Shown here piece after piece: positions 19,464 to 27,754 of a DNA stretch of 64,000 nt; position 1 is the first letter of the stretch; every line of letters starts with the position of its first letter. The notes under the pieces are model-generated. The model made no database searches, was not told the origin of the DNA, and saw only the letters and a list, made by a program, of their open reading frames with translations. The translations under genes and the position numbers were made by a program. Source of the DNA: Taibaiella sp. KBW10 (GTDB lineage Bacteria; Bacteroidota; Bacteroidia; Chitinophagales; Chitinophagaceae); contig NZ_QAJI01000003.1 of the NCBI RefSeq assembly GCF_003852495.1, forward strand, positions 423,774 to 487,773, given 5' to 3'.

Positions 19464-20063
19464 TTGAATTATTTAGGTCACGCATATTTATCCTTTAAAA
19501 ACCCGGAGATTCTCGTCGGCAACATGATCGGCGATTATGTAAAAGGATTAAACGCTTTGGAAACCTTACCGGAAGGGATTCGTGAAGGGGTATTACTGCA
19601 CCGTAAGCTGGATGCCTTTGCCGATACCCACCCTGCTTCCCAAAAAGCAAAAACATTCTTCCGCAAAGATTACCGCTTATATGCCGGTGCTTTTGTAGAC
19701 AGTCTGTATGACCATTTCATTGCCAATGATCCGCAATGTTTTTTGAGTGAGCAGGACTTGTTTCAGTTTACCCAGGAAAGCTATGCGATCATCAGTGAGC
19801 GGCTACCGCTCCTGCCGGAAAGCTTTCAGAAAATGTTCGCATATATGAAAGAACAAAACTGGCTATATGGCTACCGAAACGTCAGGGGCATGCAAAAGTC
19901 CTTTAACGGCCTGGTGCACCGCGCCCGTTATATAGATAATGCCGACATGGCCTATGAGGCATTTGTATCTAATTATTATACCCTTAATCAGTATTACTAC
20001 GAGTTTATTGATGACATCAAGGCCTTTGCCGCAACGGCCATAGATGCCCTCCCAAAGAAGTAA
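19464..20063 (+). CDS. acpH: Acyl carrier protein phosphodiesterase, TTG start
   Basis: The protein has 199 residues and begins MNYLGHAYLSF, the conserved start of the AcpH family, so the TTG at 19464 is taken as the initiator even though it is non-canonical. GNMIGDYVKGL, GVLLHRKLDAFADTH and YAGAFVDSLYDHFIA carry the His/Asp residues of this HD-like metalloenzyme. AcpH removes the 4'-phosphopantetheine arm from acyl carrier protein. It is the third gene of the maeB-RDD-acpH unit, with 3 nt separating it from the RDD gene. Confidence 0.85.
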   Translation: MNYLGHAYLSFKNPEILVGNMIGDYVKGLNALETLPEGIREGVLLHRKLDAFADTHPASQKAKTFFRKDYRLYAGAFVDSLYDHFIANDPQCFLSEQDLFQFTQESYAIISERLPLLPESFQKMFAYMKEQNWLYGYRNVRGMQKSFNGLVHRARYIDNADMAYEAFVSNYYTLNQYYYEFIDDIKAFAATAIDALPKK

Positions 20064-20120
20064 AACTTATTGTTAATTTTTTCAGATAATTGCAGGTTAA
20101 GAGTAACTTCGCAACAATCG

Positions 20121-20128
20121 TATTTTTG
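20121..20128 (+). promoter_or_regulatory. Bacteroidota -7 element (TATTTTTG)
   Basis: A TAnnTTTG match lies immediately upstream of the serine hydrolase gene. Transcription would start at about 20133-20136, downstream of the first possible ATG (20131), which favours ATG 20152 as the true start. Confidence 0.45.
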
Positions 20129-20151
20129 AAATGGCCATAGATAAATCTCTA

Positions 20152-21363
20152 ATGAAAATCATTAAAGCATCACCATATATTATTTTATTTTTCTCTGCAA
20201 TATTCATTGCCTGCCAGACAGGTCCGGCACATGATGCCAACGGCAGACCCCTTATAGATAAAGATAATTATCGCAAAATAAATATCACTTACGCAGATAC
20301 CACAAGTCCACAGGCCCGCCAGTTAATCGCCACCTTAGATTCTTACTATAATGCACAAGTACTAAGAGGATTTAACGGGAGCGTACTCTTAGGCCAAAAA
20401 GGAAAGATATTGTATAAAAGATATTTTGGCATGGCCAACAGAAGTGCTAATCTGCCGCTGTCGTCCGACATTTCTTCGCAACTCGCGTCTACCTCCAAGC
20501 CTTTTACAGCTACCGCGGTACTTTGGTTATATCAAAACAAATACCTGGATATTGAACTCCCGGTTAATGTATACCTGAAGGATTTTCCCTACAGCAATGT
20601 TACCGTAAAAATGATGCTGGATCAACGAAGCGGTTTACCGGACTATACCAAAGTAGGCTTGCCGAAATGGGCGGCTAAAGCACCTATGTACAACATAGAC
20701 CTGCAAAGGTATATTGCTACTTACAAGCCCAAATTAATGTTTACGCCCAATACCCGTTTTAATTATAGCAATACCAATTATGCCCTTTTGGCGCGTATCA
20801 TTGAAGAGGTATCGGGAATGAGTTATAAACAGTTTATGCAAGAACTGATCTTCGATCCATTGGGTATGACACATACTTTTGTTTATGATCCTAAAGACGA
20901 TTACAGCAGCCGCAAACTGACGACCAGCTATAAATTTAATTGGGCGGTACACGACAATACCCATGAAGATGGTGTATACGGTGATAAAGGTATATACAGT
21001 ACAGTAGAAGATATGTATCGCTGGGATCAGTCTTTTTACAACAATGATATCCTGAGTGATAAAATGCAACACCTTGCGATTACAGGCTGCTCTAATGAGA
21101 TGAAGGGCATGAAAAACTACGGTTTGGGATGGCGCATGTACGATTTCGAGAACGGACGCAAGCTTGTGTATCATAATGGATGGTGGCATGGGAACAATAC
21201 CGTCTTCTACCGGTACATTCAGGATAATACAACGGTTATCGTTTTAGGAAACCGTTTCAATTCCAAAATTTACGAACAAGGAAAAGACGTATACCAGATC
21301 TTAAAAAGATTTTCAAAAGACTGTGTGTACAGTTTCGGAAAAGATACTGTCAGCGAAGAATAA
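20152..21363 (+). CDS. Serine hydrolase lipoprotein, class C beta-lactamase/PBP fold
   Basis: From ATG 20152 the product is 403 residues with a lipoprotein signal (MKIIKASPYIILFFSAIFIA then Cys). An upstream in-frame ATG at 20131 lies almost on the -7 box and is less likely. The catalytic S-x-x-K is STSK in QLASTSKPFTA, the YxN motif is YSNTNYALLARIIEEVSG, and the third motif is the HxG-like YHNGWWHGN. This is the beta-lactamase-related (COG1680) fold, used by D-aminopeptidases, esterases and DD-peptidases. Real beta-lactam hydrolysis is not implied. A second, shorter-linked homologue sits at 34235. Confidence 0.9.
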   Translation: MKIIKASPYIILFFSAIFIACQTGPAHDANGRPLIDKDNYRKINITYADTTSPQARQLIATLDSYYNAQVLRGFNGSVLLGQKGKILYKRYFGMANRSANLPLSSDISSQLASTSKPFTATAVLWLYQNKYLDIELPVNVYLKDFPYSNVTVKMMLDQRSGLPDYTKVGLPKWAAKAPMYNIDLQRYIATYKPKLMFTPNTRFNYSNTNYALLARIIEEVSGMSYKQFMQELIFDPLGMTHTFVYDPKDDYSSRKLTTSYKFNWAVHDNTHEDGVYGDKGIYSTVEDMYRWDQSFYNNDILSDKMQHLAITGCSNEMKGMKNYGLGWRMYDFENGRKLVYHNGWWHGNNTVFYRYIQDNTTVIVLGNRFNSKIYEQGKDVYQILKRFSKDCVYSFGKDTVSEE

Positions 21364-21399
21364 ATTATACAAAAAAACCATCTTAACACCCTTATCATT

Positions 21400-22173
21400 A
21401 TGAAAGTAGTCCTATTTGCAGGCGGCAGAGGCACCCGTATCTCGGAAGAATCGCAACTACGGCCCAAACCGATGATCGAAATCGGAGGTAAGCCTATGCT
21501 GTGGCATATTATGAAAACCTATGCCCACTATGGCCATAACGAATTCATCATTTGCCTGGGTTACAAGGGTTGGTTGATTAAAGAATATTTTGCTAACTAT
21601 TTTCTGCATAATGCCGACATGACGGTAGATCTGCGTAATAACAGCATCGAATTTCTGAACAACAATGCCGAGCCTTTTAAAGTAACCATGATCGATACCG
21701 GTCTGGATACCATGACGGCAGGCCGACTGAAAAGAGTATTGCCCTATACCAATAATGAACCCTTTCTATTGACCTATGGTGATGGACTGATTGATGCCGA
21801 TATTAACCAAACTATTGACTTTCATAAGCAAACCGGGAAGATCTGTACCATGACTTCCATACAGGCCGGTAGTCGTTTTGGCGTGATCAAAATGCAGGAT
21901 AACGGAATTATCGAGTCCTTTGAAGAGAAACCAAAAGACAGTGGTTCCTGGATCAATGCAGGCTATTTTGTCCTGCAACCCGAAATAAAGGACTATCTGC
22001 AAGGCGATATGGACGATATTATGTGGGAAACGGAACCCATGGCCAATCTTGCGGCAGACCAGCAGATTGCTGCATACAAACATCATGGCTTCTGGAAATG
22101 TATGGATACCCTGAGGGAGAAAGAAGAGCTGGAAGCAATGTGGGAAAAGGGTGCCAAATGGAAATGCTGGTAA
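21400..22173 (+). CDS. rfbF: Glucose-1-phosphate cytidylyltransferase
   Basis: The protein has 257 residues, the normal RfbF length. It starts with the nucleotidyltransferase signature VVLFAGGRGTRISEESQLRP followed by KPMIEIGGKPMLWHIM. LTYGDGLIDADIN holds the metal-binding Asp, and GSWINAGYFVLQPE and HHGFWKCMDTLREKEELE are typical of this family. It makes CDP-glucose from CTP and glucose 1-phosphate, the first step to CDP-linked deoxyhexoses for surface polysaccharide. rfbG follows 21 nt downstream. Confidence 0.95.
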   Translation: MKVVLFAGGRGTRISEESQLRPKPMIEIGGKPMLWHIMKTYAHYGHNEFIICLGYKGWLIKEYFANYFLHNADMTVDLRNNSIEFLNNNAEPFKVTMIDTGLDTMTAGRLKRVLPYTNNEPFLLTYGDGLIDADINQTIDFHKQTGKICTMTSIQAGSRFGVIKMQDNGIIESFEEKPKDSGSWINAGYFVLQPEIKDYLQGDMDDIMWETEPMANLAADQQIAAYKHHGFWKCMDTLREKEELEAMWEKGAKWKCW

Positions 22174-22194
22174 CAAAGATTTAAGCTATTGACA

Positions 22195-23268
22195 ATGCAA
22201 GATCTCAAACAAATATTCAAGGGGAAACGCGTTTTTCTTACCGGACATACCGGTTTTAAAGGAGCATGGCTCTTACTGATGCTCCAGCATTTTGGTGCCA
22301 TCGTAAAAGGATATGCCTTAGCACCGGAGCAGGATAATGACCTGTATCATCAAATCAATGGAGATGAGCTATGTTATACTTCCGTGATCGATGATATCAG
22401 AAATGCCAATACCTTACAAGGCGAATTGATCCGGTTTGAGCCGGACTTTGTTTTTCACTTGGCCGCTCAGGCTTTAGTACGTAAAAGCTATGAAATACCG
22501 GTAGATACCTTTGCCACCAACGTCATGGGGACCATCAATGTATTGGAAGCCATACGCCATCTTGATAAAGCCTGTGTGGGCATTATGGTCACTACCGATA
22601 AGGTGTATGAAAATAATGAATCCGGCGTTCCCTTTAAAGAAAGTGATAAATTGGGTGGTTACGATCCTTACTCCGCCAGCAAAGCGGCTTGTGAGCTCGC
22701 CATCAGTTCTTATATTAATTCCTATTTCAATACCGCAAGCTACGATAGCCATCAAAAGAGTATTGTCGCCATGCGTGCGGGCAATGTAATCGGTGGCGGC
22801 GATTTTTCTTCAGACCGTATTATTCCCGATATTGTCCGGGCGATACAACAGGATGTTCCCGTGCAATTGCGTAATCCTAAAGCTGTACGCCCCTGGCAGC
22901 ACGTGATAGAGCCGCTATACGCCTATTTGCAAATGGCCGCCTGTCTTCAGGCACAGCCAACTGCTTATGCAAAGGCTTATAATATTGGCCCGGAAGCCGC
23001 AGATGTATTGGAAGTACAAACTGTGACCGAGCTATTTATTAAAGCTTTCGGAAAAGGAACTTACACCATACCGGAACAAGTGCTAGCTCAGCCGCATGAA
23101 GCTCATTTATTATTGTTGGACAACAGCCTTATCAAAAAAGATATCGGTTTTAGTCCTAAGCTAAACGCGCTGCAGGCCATACAATGGACCGCAGACTGGT
23201 ATGCCGATAAAACAAGGCCGGCAACCGAAAAATGTATACAACAGATAGATCAATATTTTGCAAGTTAA
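22195..23268 (+). CDS. rfbG: CDP-glucose 4,6-dehydratase
   Basis: The protein has 357 residues from ATG 22195; a TTG six bases upstream is a weaker alternative. It is a short-chain dehydrogenase/reductase of the extended type: KRVFLTGHTGFKGAWL is the Rossmann glycine motif, the YxxxK pair is in GGYDPYSASKAACEL, and MRAGNVIGGGDFSSDRIIPD and VRPWQHVIEPLYAY are characteristic of CDP-glucose 4,6-dehydratases. It converts CDP-glucose to CDP-4-keto-6-deoxyglucose, acting directly after RfbF. Later pathway genes (rfbH-type) are not in this window. The gene faces the minus-strand thioredoxin gene across a 135-nt gap with no recognised feature. Confidence 0.95.
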   Translation: MQDLKQIFKGKRVFLTGHTGFKGAWLLLMLQHFGAIVKGYALAPEQDNDLYHQINGDELCYTSVIDDIRNANTLQGELIRFEPDFVFHLAAQALVRKSYEIPVDTFATNVMGTINVLEAIRHLDKACVGIMVTTDKVYENNESGVPFKESDKLGGYDPYSASKAACELAISSYINSYFNTASYDSHQKSIVAMRAGNVIGGGDFSSDRIIPDIVRAIQQDVPVQLRNPKAVRPWQHVIEPLYAYLQMAACLQAQPTAYAKAYNIGPEAADVLEVQTVTELFIKAFGKGTYTIPEQVLAQPHEAHLLLLDNSLIKKDIGFSPKLNALQAIQWTADWYADKTRPATEKCIQQIDQYFAS

Positions 23269-23403
23269 GCTGCTGCCTATAAATAAGAGGGGTAATCAAT
23301 ATATTAGAACAAACGTAACATAATTAATTTAAAATCAAAACATAGTAAAGGCATTGCAATAGCTGCTGAGACAAGTAAAATGGTTATTGCAAAAAATAAT
23401 AGG

Positions 23404-24582
23404 TCATTTGAAATTAGCTTCTTTAATTTTTGCTTCTATTTCGTCTGCTGCCTCTGTTGAAAAACCCGTTAAAGTAGAATGAACTTTGCCATCTTTACCA
23501 ATTATTATTGTGGTCGGAAAACAAGTCACTTTTAACTTAATTTCAAGCTGCCTACTATCATCAATTGTCTGATATATAAAGTTATTCTTAGTAAGGTATT
23601 CTGTAACCATTGAGGTAGCATCTCTGGAGTTAACACCCAGAAACACAACATCTTTATATTTAGAGCTTAGTCGGTTAATCTCCGGCATTAATTTTAAGCA
23701 GTAAAAACACCCCCTATACCAAAAATCCAATACAACTACCCTTCCATTAAATTTATCTAATGAAGTGCGATCACCATTTACATATTTTAAAGGAACTCCG
23801 TTAAAAGGCAAAGGGCTTTCAATGATCTTATGATCAACAACGAGTTGATCAATACGACTCGGGAATGAATCCCGTTTCGTAATGTTTACATAAGCCTCAT
23901 TATAGGGCTTATTGATATGTATATTGGATATTTCGTAACGATCATGTATAACAACTCCCTTTTCTACCTCACCATGAAATGAAAGGCTAAGAGGCATGTA
24001 ATCGGCTTTCCTTATAATAATGGATTCATGTATTTTATTGATATCTGCATCAGGACTATCTTTTATAAATAGATCAATGAAAAAACAAGCAGTACCATTA
24101 TACAATGTATCTTTTATTGAATAATGATCTATATTTTTTTCCCTGAACTGTATCATATCCCGTAAATTTTTTGCATTCAGGAATTCACATTTCTCATCAC
24201 CAAAATTATTGCTCGTTGTTTTTTCTGTATTTTGCTGCATTTTACCATTCTGATAGAAGAGAAATGTAATACTATCCTTACTTAATGCTCTTCGATAGCC
24301 TACAACACCATCGGTATAATTCTGATCATATATCTGAATCAAGCCAGTATATTTATTACTCTCCTTATCAATATCAAAATACTTTAAATAGACATTAGCA
24401 CTTACTATCTGTGTATCACCTGTTCTTATTGAAACTTCTGTAAAAGTCCTGTCAAATTGTAAGCTCTGAACAGTATCAAGTAACAGACAAGACTTCTCCA
24501 TAATTTTCCCAAACTCCGTTTTTGGGCTATTGCATCCACCAACAAAAGAGGTAAGGAATATCAGATAAAATATCTTTTTCAT
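23404..24582 (-). CDS. TlpA-like thioredoxin-fold lipoprotein
   Basis: The protein has 392 residues with a lipoprotein signal (MKKIFYLIFLTSFVGG then Cys). The middle ~220 residues resemble the outer-membrane-lipoprotein-like domain common in Bacteroidota TlpA proteins. The C-terminal ~130 residues are a thioredoxin domain: VVVLDFWYRGCFYCLKLMPE contains the CxxC redox pair and CFPTTIIIGKDG the cis-Pro region. It probably acts as a periplasmic disulfide reductase. It lies 74 nt downstream of a cysteine-rich lipoprotein gene, a plausible substrate or partner. Both genes are visibly more AT-rich than their neighbours. Confidence 0.85.
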   Translation of the reverse strand: MKKIFYLIFLTSFVGGCNSPKTEFGKIMEKSCLLLDTVQSLQFDRTFTEVSIRTGDTQIVSANVYLKYFDIDKESNKYTGLIQIYDQNYTDGVVGYRRALSKDSITFLFYQNGKMQQNTEKTTSNNFGDEKCEFLNAKNLRDMIQFREKNIDHYSIKDTLYNGTACFFIDLFIKDSPDADINKIHESIIIRKADYMPLSLSFHGEVEKGVVIHDRYEISNIHINKPYNEAYVNITKRDSFPSRIDQLVVDHKIIESPLPFNGVPLKYVNGDRTSLDKFNGRVVVLDFWYRGCFYCLKLMPEINRLSSKYKDVVFLGVNSRDATSMVTEYLTKNNFIYQTIDDSRQLEIKLKVTCFPTTIIIGKDGKVHSTLTGFSTEAADEIEAKIKEANFK

Positions 24583-24656
24583 ATTCTAAATATAAGCTAA
24601 AGCAAGCCATTTAATTACTTACTTTAGTATCAATAAATCTGCTTATAAGTATAACT

Positions 24657-25265
24657 TTATATTGCAATAAGAATTGCAATTACGGCTATAATTAATGCAC
24701 CGCCTGCGATGCCATCAGAAGTAGACATACCATCTTGTGCGGTTACTGATTTTGTATAATTGCAACTGCCACCCGAACACATAGTACAACCTGTAATATT
24801 CCTATTTGCATCGCGTGTAAAGTTACAAGCATTGCAGCTACCAGAACAATTATAGGTCGTATGGCTTTGTATTTCATTATTTGTGGGGTCTTGTACCTCA
24901 AAATAGCCATCATCATTTACCAATAATTCAAATTGATGCGCTACTGCTGTCCCATTTTTACGACCAATAATAACCAAAGATGCTTTGTATTTCTGAGTCG
25001 CATTATCATGATAGTAGGTAATATATGCTTCTGAAACCTCGTCTAACGCTCCACCATCTTTCAATGCTTTAACAAAAGCATCATTATACAAATCATATGT
25101 TCCTTTTTCACCATTCTTTTGATATTTAGTCACTAAAGGATATTGAGTAGTACTCGATGTAATTAACTGTCCTGCATTTTGGGTTTTGTTTGTGTTTTGT
25201 GGTGGATCACTCTTGCTACAGGAGAGAACTGTTACCGCAACAATAGAGAAAAAAAGTGCAGTCAA
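24657..25265 (-). CDS. Cysteine-rich lipoprotein with C-terminal hydrophobic tail; start uncertain
   Basis: A 202-residue reading begins at TTG 25265: ALFFSIVAVTVLSCSK is a lipoprotein signal with lipobox LSC. Residues of ~145-180 hold a cysteine cluster (YNCSGSCNACNF, CTMCSGGSC), and the protein ends in a glycine/isoleucine-rich hydrophobic segment (GGALIIAVIAILIAI). No family was recognised. No ATG lies in this frame. An ATG at 25300 is in another frame, but adding one base to a 7-base A run would join it to this frame and give a fuller signal peptide. It is probably co-transcribed with the TlpA-like gene downstream, which could reduce or assemble its cysteines. Confidence 0.65.
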   Translation of the reverse strand: MTALFFSIVAVTVLSCSKSDPPQNTNKTQNAGQLITSSTTQYPLVTKYQKNGEKGTYDLYNDAFVKALKDGGALDEVSEAYITYYHDNATQKYKASLVIIGRKNGTAVAHQFELLVNDDGYFEVQDPTNNEIQSHTTYNCSGSCNACNFTRDANRNITGCTMCSGGSCNYTKSVTAQDGMSTSDGIAGGALIIAVIAILIAI

Positions 25266-25360
25266 TAAAATAATTTTTTTATAAAATAATGTTTTAACAT
25301 ATTAAATAAATAATAAGGATTTCACAATAATAGTAATTAACATTAAAGTAAAAATAATCT

Positions 25361-25397
25361 AAGAAAAGAGTTTATTGATTGTCAATAAACTCTTTTT
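25361..25397. terminator. Bidirectional terminator-like hairpin
   Basis: A 14-bp stem (25365-25378 with 25382-25395) with a 3-nt loop is flanked by A and T runs. It isolates the Cys-rich lipoprotein gene from the minus-strand unit to its right. Confidence 0.65.
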
Positions 25398-25523
25398 ACT
25401 TTTTAAAATAAATGATACTTACAAAACAACAACTGCCTTAGAAGAAGAATAAAAAGGCATCGTAATCTGACGCCTTTTGGGATAGCTAAGCTTGCTCCAA
25501 CATCTTGGTCATCCCCATAAATA

Positions 25524-25562
25524 AAAAGGGTCAATGAAAAATATTTCATTGACCCTTTTATA
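25524..25562 (-). terminator. Terminator after the DUF4126 gene
   Basis: A 16-bp perfect stem (25524-25539 with 25544-25559) with a 4-nt loop lies 13 nt beyond the stop codon of the minus-strand DUF4126 gene. The A run on the plus strand gives the required U tract on the minus transcript. Confidence 0.8.
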
Positions 25563-25574
25563 TTTTCTGAATCT

Positions 25575-26159
25575 TCAGGATTCCCCTATCTTCATTTTTC
25601 TAAATCGCTTAACGGCATACCGGCCCATGACCAATACAAGAATCAGTGCGGCTATTCCGGTTATAATGGGCAGGATTAAAGACAGTAGCGCACCGGCCGT
25701 TGCCGCGACATTTTCTCCCGTAGACACAACCGCATTACCTGTTGTCAGGGTCGCTTTACTGGACAATAAACGGGTAAATACGGTACCCGATTGTACAATA
25801 CCGGCACTCCCCCCACCTACAATAATCCCCAGTCCCCATTTCAGTAAATCATTGTCAATAGGCAGCACAGAAGTAGCCAGCAAAGCTCCTGCAATTACAG
25901 CCAAAGGAGAGGCTACCGCGTCCAGCGCATTATCTACTACAGGGATATAATAGCCCAAAATCTCCAGGACAGATGCAGAACCAAAAGCGATAATGGCCGG
26001 TAAGGTGCCCATCCAGGCAAATTGGTTATGGATCATTCCCGGAAACCAGCCAAAATGTGTGGCCACAGCCGTCACCAATAAAGGTACAAAAACCCTAAAA
26101 CCACAACTGGCACTTAATCCCAGACCTAATAGCAGTGCCATTATTATTTCCCAATTCAT
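25575..26159 (-). CDS. DUF4126 family membrane protein
   Basis: This 194-residue hydrophobic protein has the DUF4126 opening LGLGLSASCGFRVFVPLLVTA and later LPAIIAFGSASVLEILGYYIPVVDNALD. About five membrane helices are visible (including AVIAGALLATSVL, AGALLSLILPIITGIAALILVLV). It ends with a basic tail. Family function is unknown. It appears to stand alone, followed by its own terminator, and is divergent from miaE. Confidence 0.85.
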   Translation of the reverse strand: MNWEIIMALLLGLGLSASCGFRVFVPLLVTAVATHFGWFPGMIHNQFAWMGTLPAIIAFGSASVLEILGYYIPVVDNALDAVASPLAVIAGALLATSVLPIDNDLLKWGLGIIVGGGSAGIVQSGTVFTRLLSSKATLTTGNAVVSTGENVAATAGALLSLILPIITGIAALILVLVMGRYAVKRFRKMKIGES

Positions 26160-26260
26160 CGCCGTATTGATTTGTCTCCTGTAAAATTATTCTTTTATAA
26201 GGGGAATACCATGGATAATATTGGATAAAAATATATCCGACCCGCTACGGCTAAAAAAAT

Positions 26261-26268
26261 TAATTTTG
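26261..26268 (+). promoter_or_regulatory. Bacteroidota -7 element (TAATTTTG)
   Basis: A TAnnTTTG match ends 19 nt before the miaE ATG. No -33 TTTG was found at the standard spacing. Confidence 0.4.
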
Positions 26269-26287
26269 CACTTATATAAGCTTAATA

Positions 26288-26884
26288 ATGTCAGAAAATA
26301 CGATACTGGGGCTAAAGTTACCGACCGATCCGCGTTGGGTAGACATCGCCGCTATTTCACTGGAAGATATTCTTACCGACCATGCTTTTTGTGAACAGAA
26401 AGCAGCCACTACCATGATCTCTATTATTCAACGCTATTCGGACAGGGAAGAACTGGTAGACAAGCTCGCACCGGTGGTGACAGAGGAATGGGGTCATTTT
26501 CGCATGGTGCTCGCCGAACTAAAGAAAAGGGGGATGCACTTGGGTAAACAACGCAAAGATGATTATGTAAATGCTCTACTGGCACAGGAACCTAAAAGTA
26601 TCAGCCCGGAAGAAAGGCTGTTGCATAAACTGTGTATCTGTGCCCTGATCGAAGCAAGAAGTTGTGAACGGTTCCGTTTGCTGAGCCTGCATATTTCAGA
26701 TGAAAAACTAAAAGACTTTTATCATAAATTCATGGTGTCCGAAGCCGGACACTATCGTTTGTTCCTTGATCTTGCCCGTACCTATTACGAAGAGGAAAAG
26801 GTGCGCGAAACCTGGCAAGGGTGGCTGCAAATCGAAAAAAACATTATGGCGGACATGCCTCCAAGAGCCGACAGGATACACTAA
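26288..26884 (+). CDS. miaE: tRNA-(ms2io6A)-hydroxylase-like diiron protein
   Basis: The protein has 198 residues with a ferritin-like four-helix layout. Iron ligands are placed as in MiaE: DHAFCEQKAATTMISII, TEEWGHFRMVL (ExxH), CALIEARSCERFRLLS and VSEAGHYRLFLDLA (second ExxH). MiaE hydroxylates the isopentenyl group of 2-methylthio-isopentenyladenosine at tRNA position 37. It lies 13 nt upstream of kdsA on the same strand, probably a shared transcript without a functional link. Confidence 0.9.
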   Translation: MSENTILGLKLPTDPRWVDIAAISLEDILTDHAFCEQKAATTMISIIQRYSDREELVDKLAPVVTEEWGHFRMVLAELKKRGMHLGKQRKDDYVNALLAQEPKSISPEERLLHKLCICALIEARSCERFRLLSLHISDEKLKDFYHKFMVSEAGHYRLFLDLARTYYEEEKVRETWQGWLQIEKNIMADMPPRADRIH

Positions 26885-26897
26885 AAATATACACACA

Positions 26898-27695
26898 ATG
26901 ACGTTTACACAAACTGATAATTTCTTTTTAATGGCCGGCCCTTGTGCCATAGAGGGCGAAGAGATGGCGCTGCGTATTGCCGAGCAAATCGTAAATATCA
27001 CCAGCCAACTGAACATTCCTTATATTTTTAAAGGTTCGTACCGGAAAGCCAACCGTACCCGGCTCGATTCATTCAGTGGTATCGGTGACGAAAAAGCCTT
27101 AAAAATACTGGAGAAAGTCAAGCAAACTTTCGGTGTGCCGGTGGTCACTGATATTCACGATGCAACAGAAGCCGCTATGGCAGCACAATATGTAGATGTA
27201 TTGCAAATCCCGGCCTTTCTGTGCCGCCAAACCGATATCCTGGTGGCTGCTGCACAAACAGGTAAGGTCGTGAATGTAAAAAAAGGACAATTCCTGGCGC
27301 CGGAATCCATGCAGTTTGCCATCAATAAAATAAATGAAAGCGGTAACAACCAGGTAATCCTGACGGATAGGGGAACCACTTTTGGCTATCAGGATCTGAT
27401 TGTCGATTATCGGGGTATCCCAACCATGAAAGCCATGCAGGTACCCGTAGTGATGGATTGCACACATTCTTTGCAACAACCCAATCAGACCTCGGGAGTA
27501 ACCGGCGGTAATCCGCAAATGATTGAAACCATTGCCCGGGCGGCTATCGCTGTTGGCGTAGATGGTTTGTTTATTGAAACACATCCTGATCCCAAAAATG
27601 CAAAATCAGATGGTGCAAATATGCTCTCGCTTGAATTACTACAACCGCTTTTGGAAAAAATGGTCAAATTAAAACAAGTAGTCAATACTTTATAA
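26898..27695 (+). CDS. kdsA: 3-deoxy-8-phosphooctulonate (KDO-8-P) synthase
   Basis: The protein has 265 residues from ATG 26898; the frame is open upstream into miaE, but family alignment starts here (FFLMAGPCAIEGEEMAL). Conserved motifs follow: IFKGSYRKANRTRLDSFSG, VPVVTDIHD, LQIPAFLCRQTDIL, NVKKGQFLAPE, LTDRGTTFGYQ and VMDCTHSLQQPN. It condenses phosphoenolpyruvate with arabinose 5-phosphate to give KDO-8-phosphate for lipopolysaccharide inner core, in the cytoplasm. The terminator after the gene is shared with the convergent thioredoxin gene. Confidence 0.95.
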   Translation: MTFTQTDNFFLMAGPCAIEGEEMALRIAEQIVNITSQLNIPYIFKGSYRKANRTRLDSFSGIGDEKALKILEKVKQTFGVPVVTDIHDATEAAMAAQYVDVLQIPAFLCRQTDILVAAAQTGKVVNVKKGQFLAPESMQFAINKINESGNNQVILTDRGTTFGYQDLIVDYRGIPTMKAMQVPVVMDCTHSLQQPNQTSGVTGGNPQMIETIARAAIAVGVDGLFIETHPDPKNAKSDGANMLSLELLQPLLEKMVKLKQVVNTL

Positions 27696-27700
27696 AAATA

Positions 27701-27734
27701 ATAAAGCGCCTGTAAATACAGGCGCTTTATTTAT
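27701..27734. terminator. Bidirectional terminator between kdsA and thioredoxin gene
   Basis: A 13-bp perfect stem (27701-27713 with 27718-27730) and an AAAT loop lie between convergent genes, with A/T runs on both sides. Confidence 0.85.
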
Positions 27735-27754
27735 AAATATATTGTTGCTTCCTT

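Noticed and set aside
20152..21363. Beta-lactam resistance gene
   Set aside because: The fold is shared with esterases and D-aminopeptidases; the motifs do not show AmpC-type specificity, so no resistance role is claimed. The same holds for 34235-35653.
23340..23400. 8-bp inverted repeat (TTGCAATA / TATTGCAA) in the gap between rfbG and the TlpA-like gene
   Set aside because: Short arms and a long spacer in AT-rich DNA are compatible with chance, and it lacks a terminator tail.
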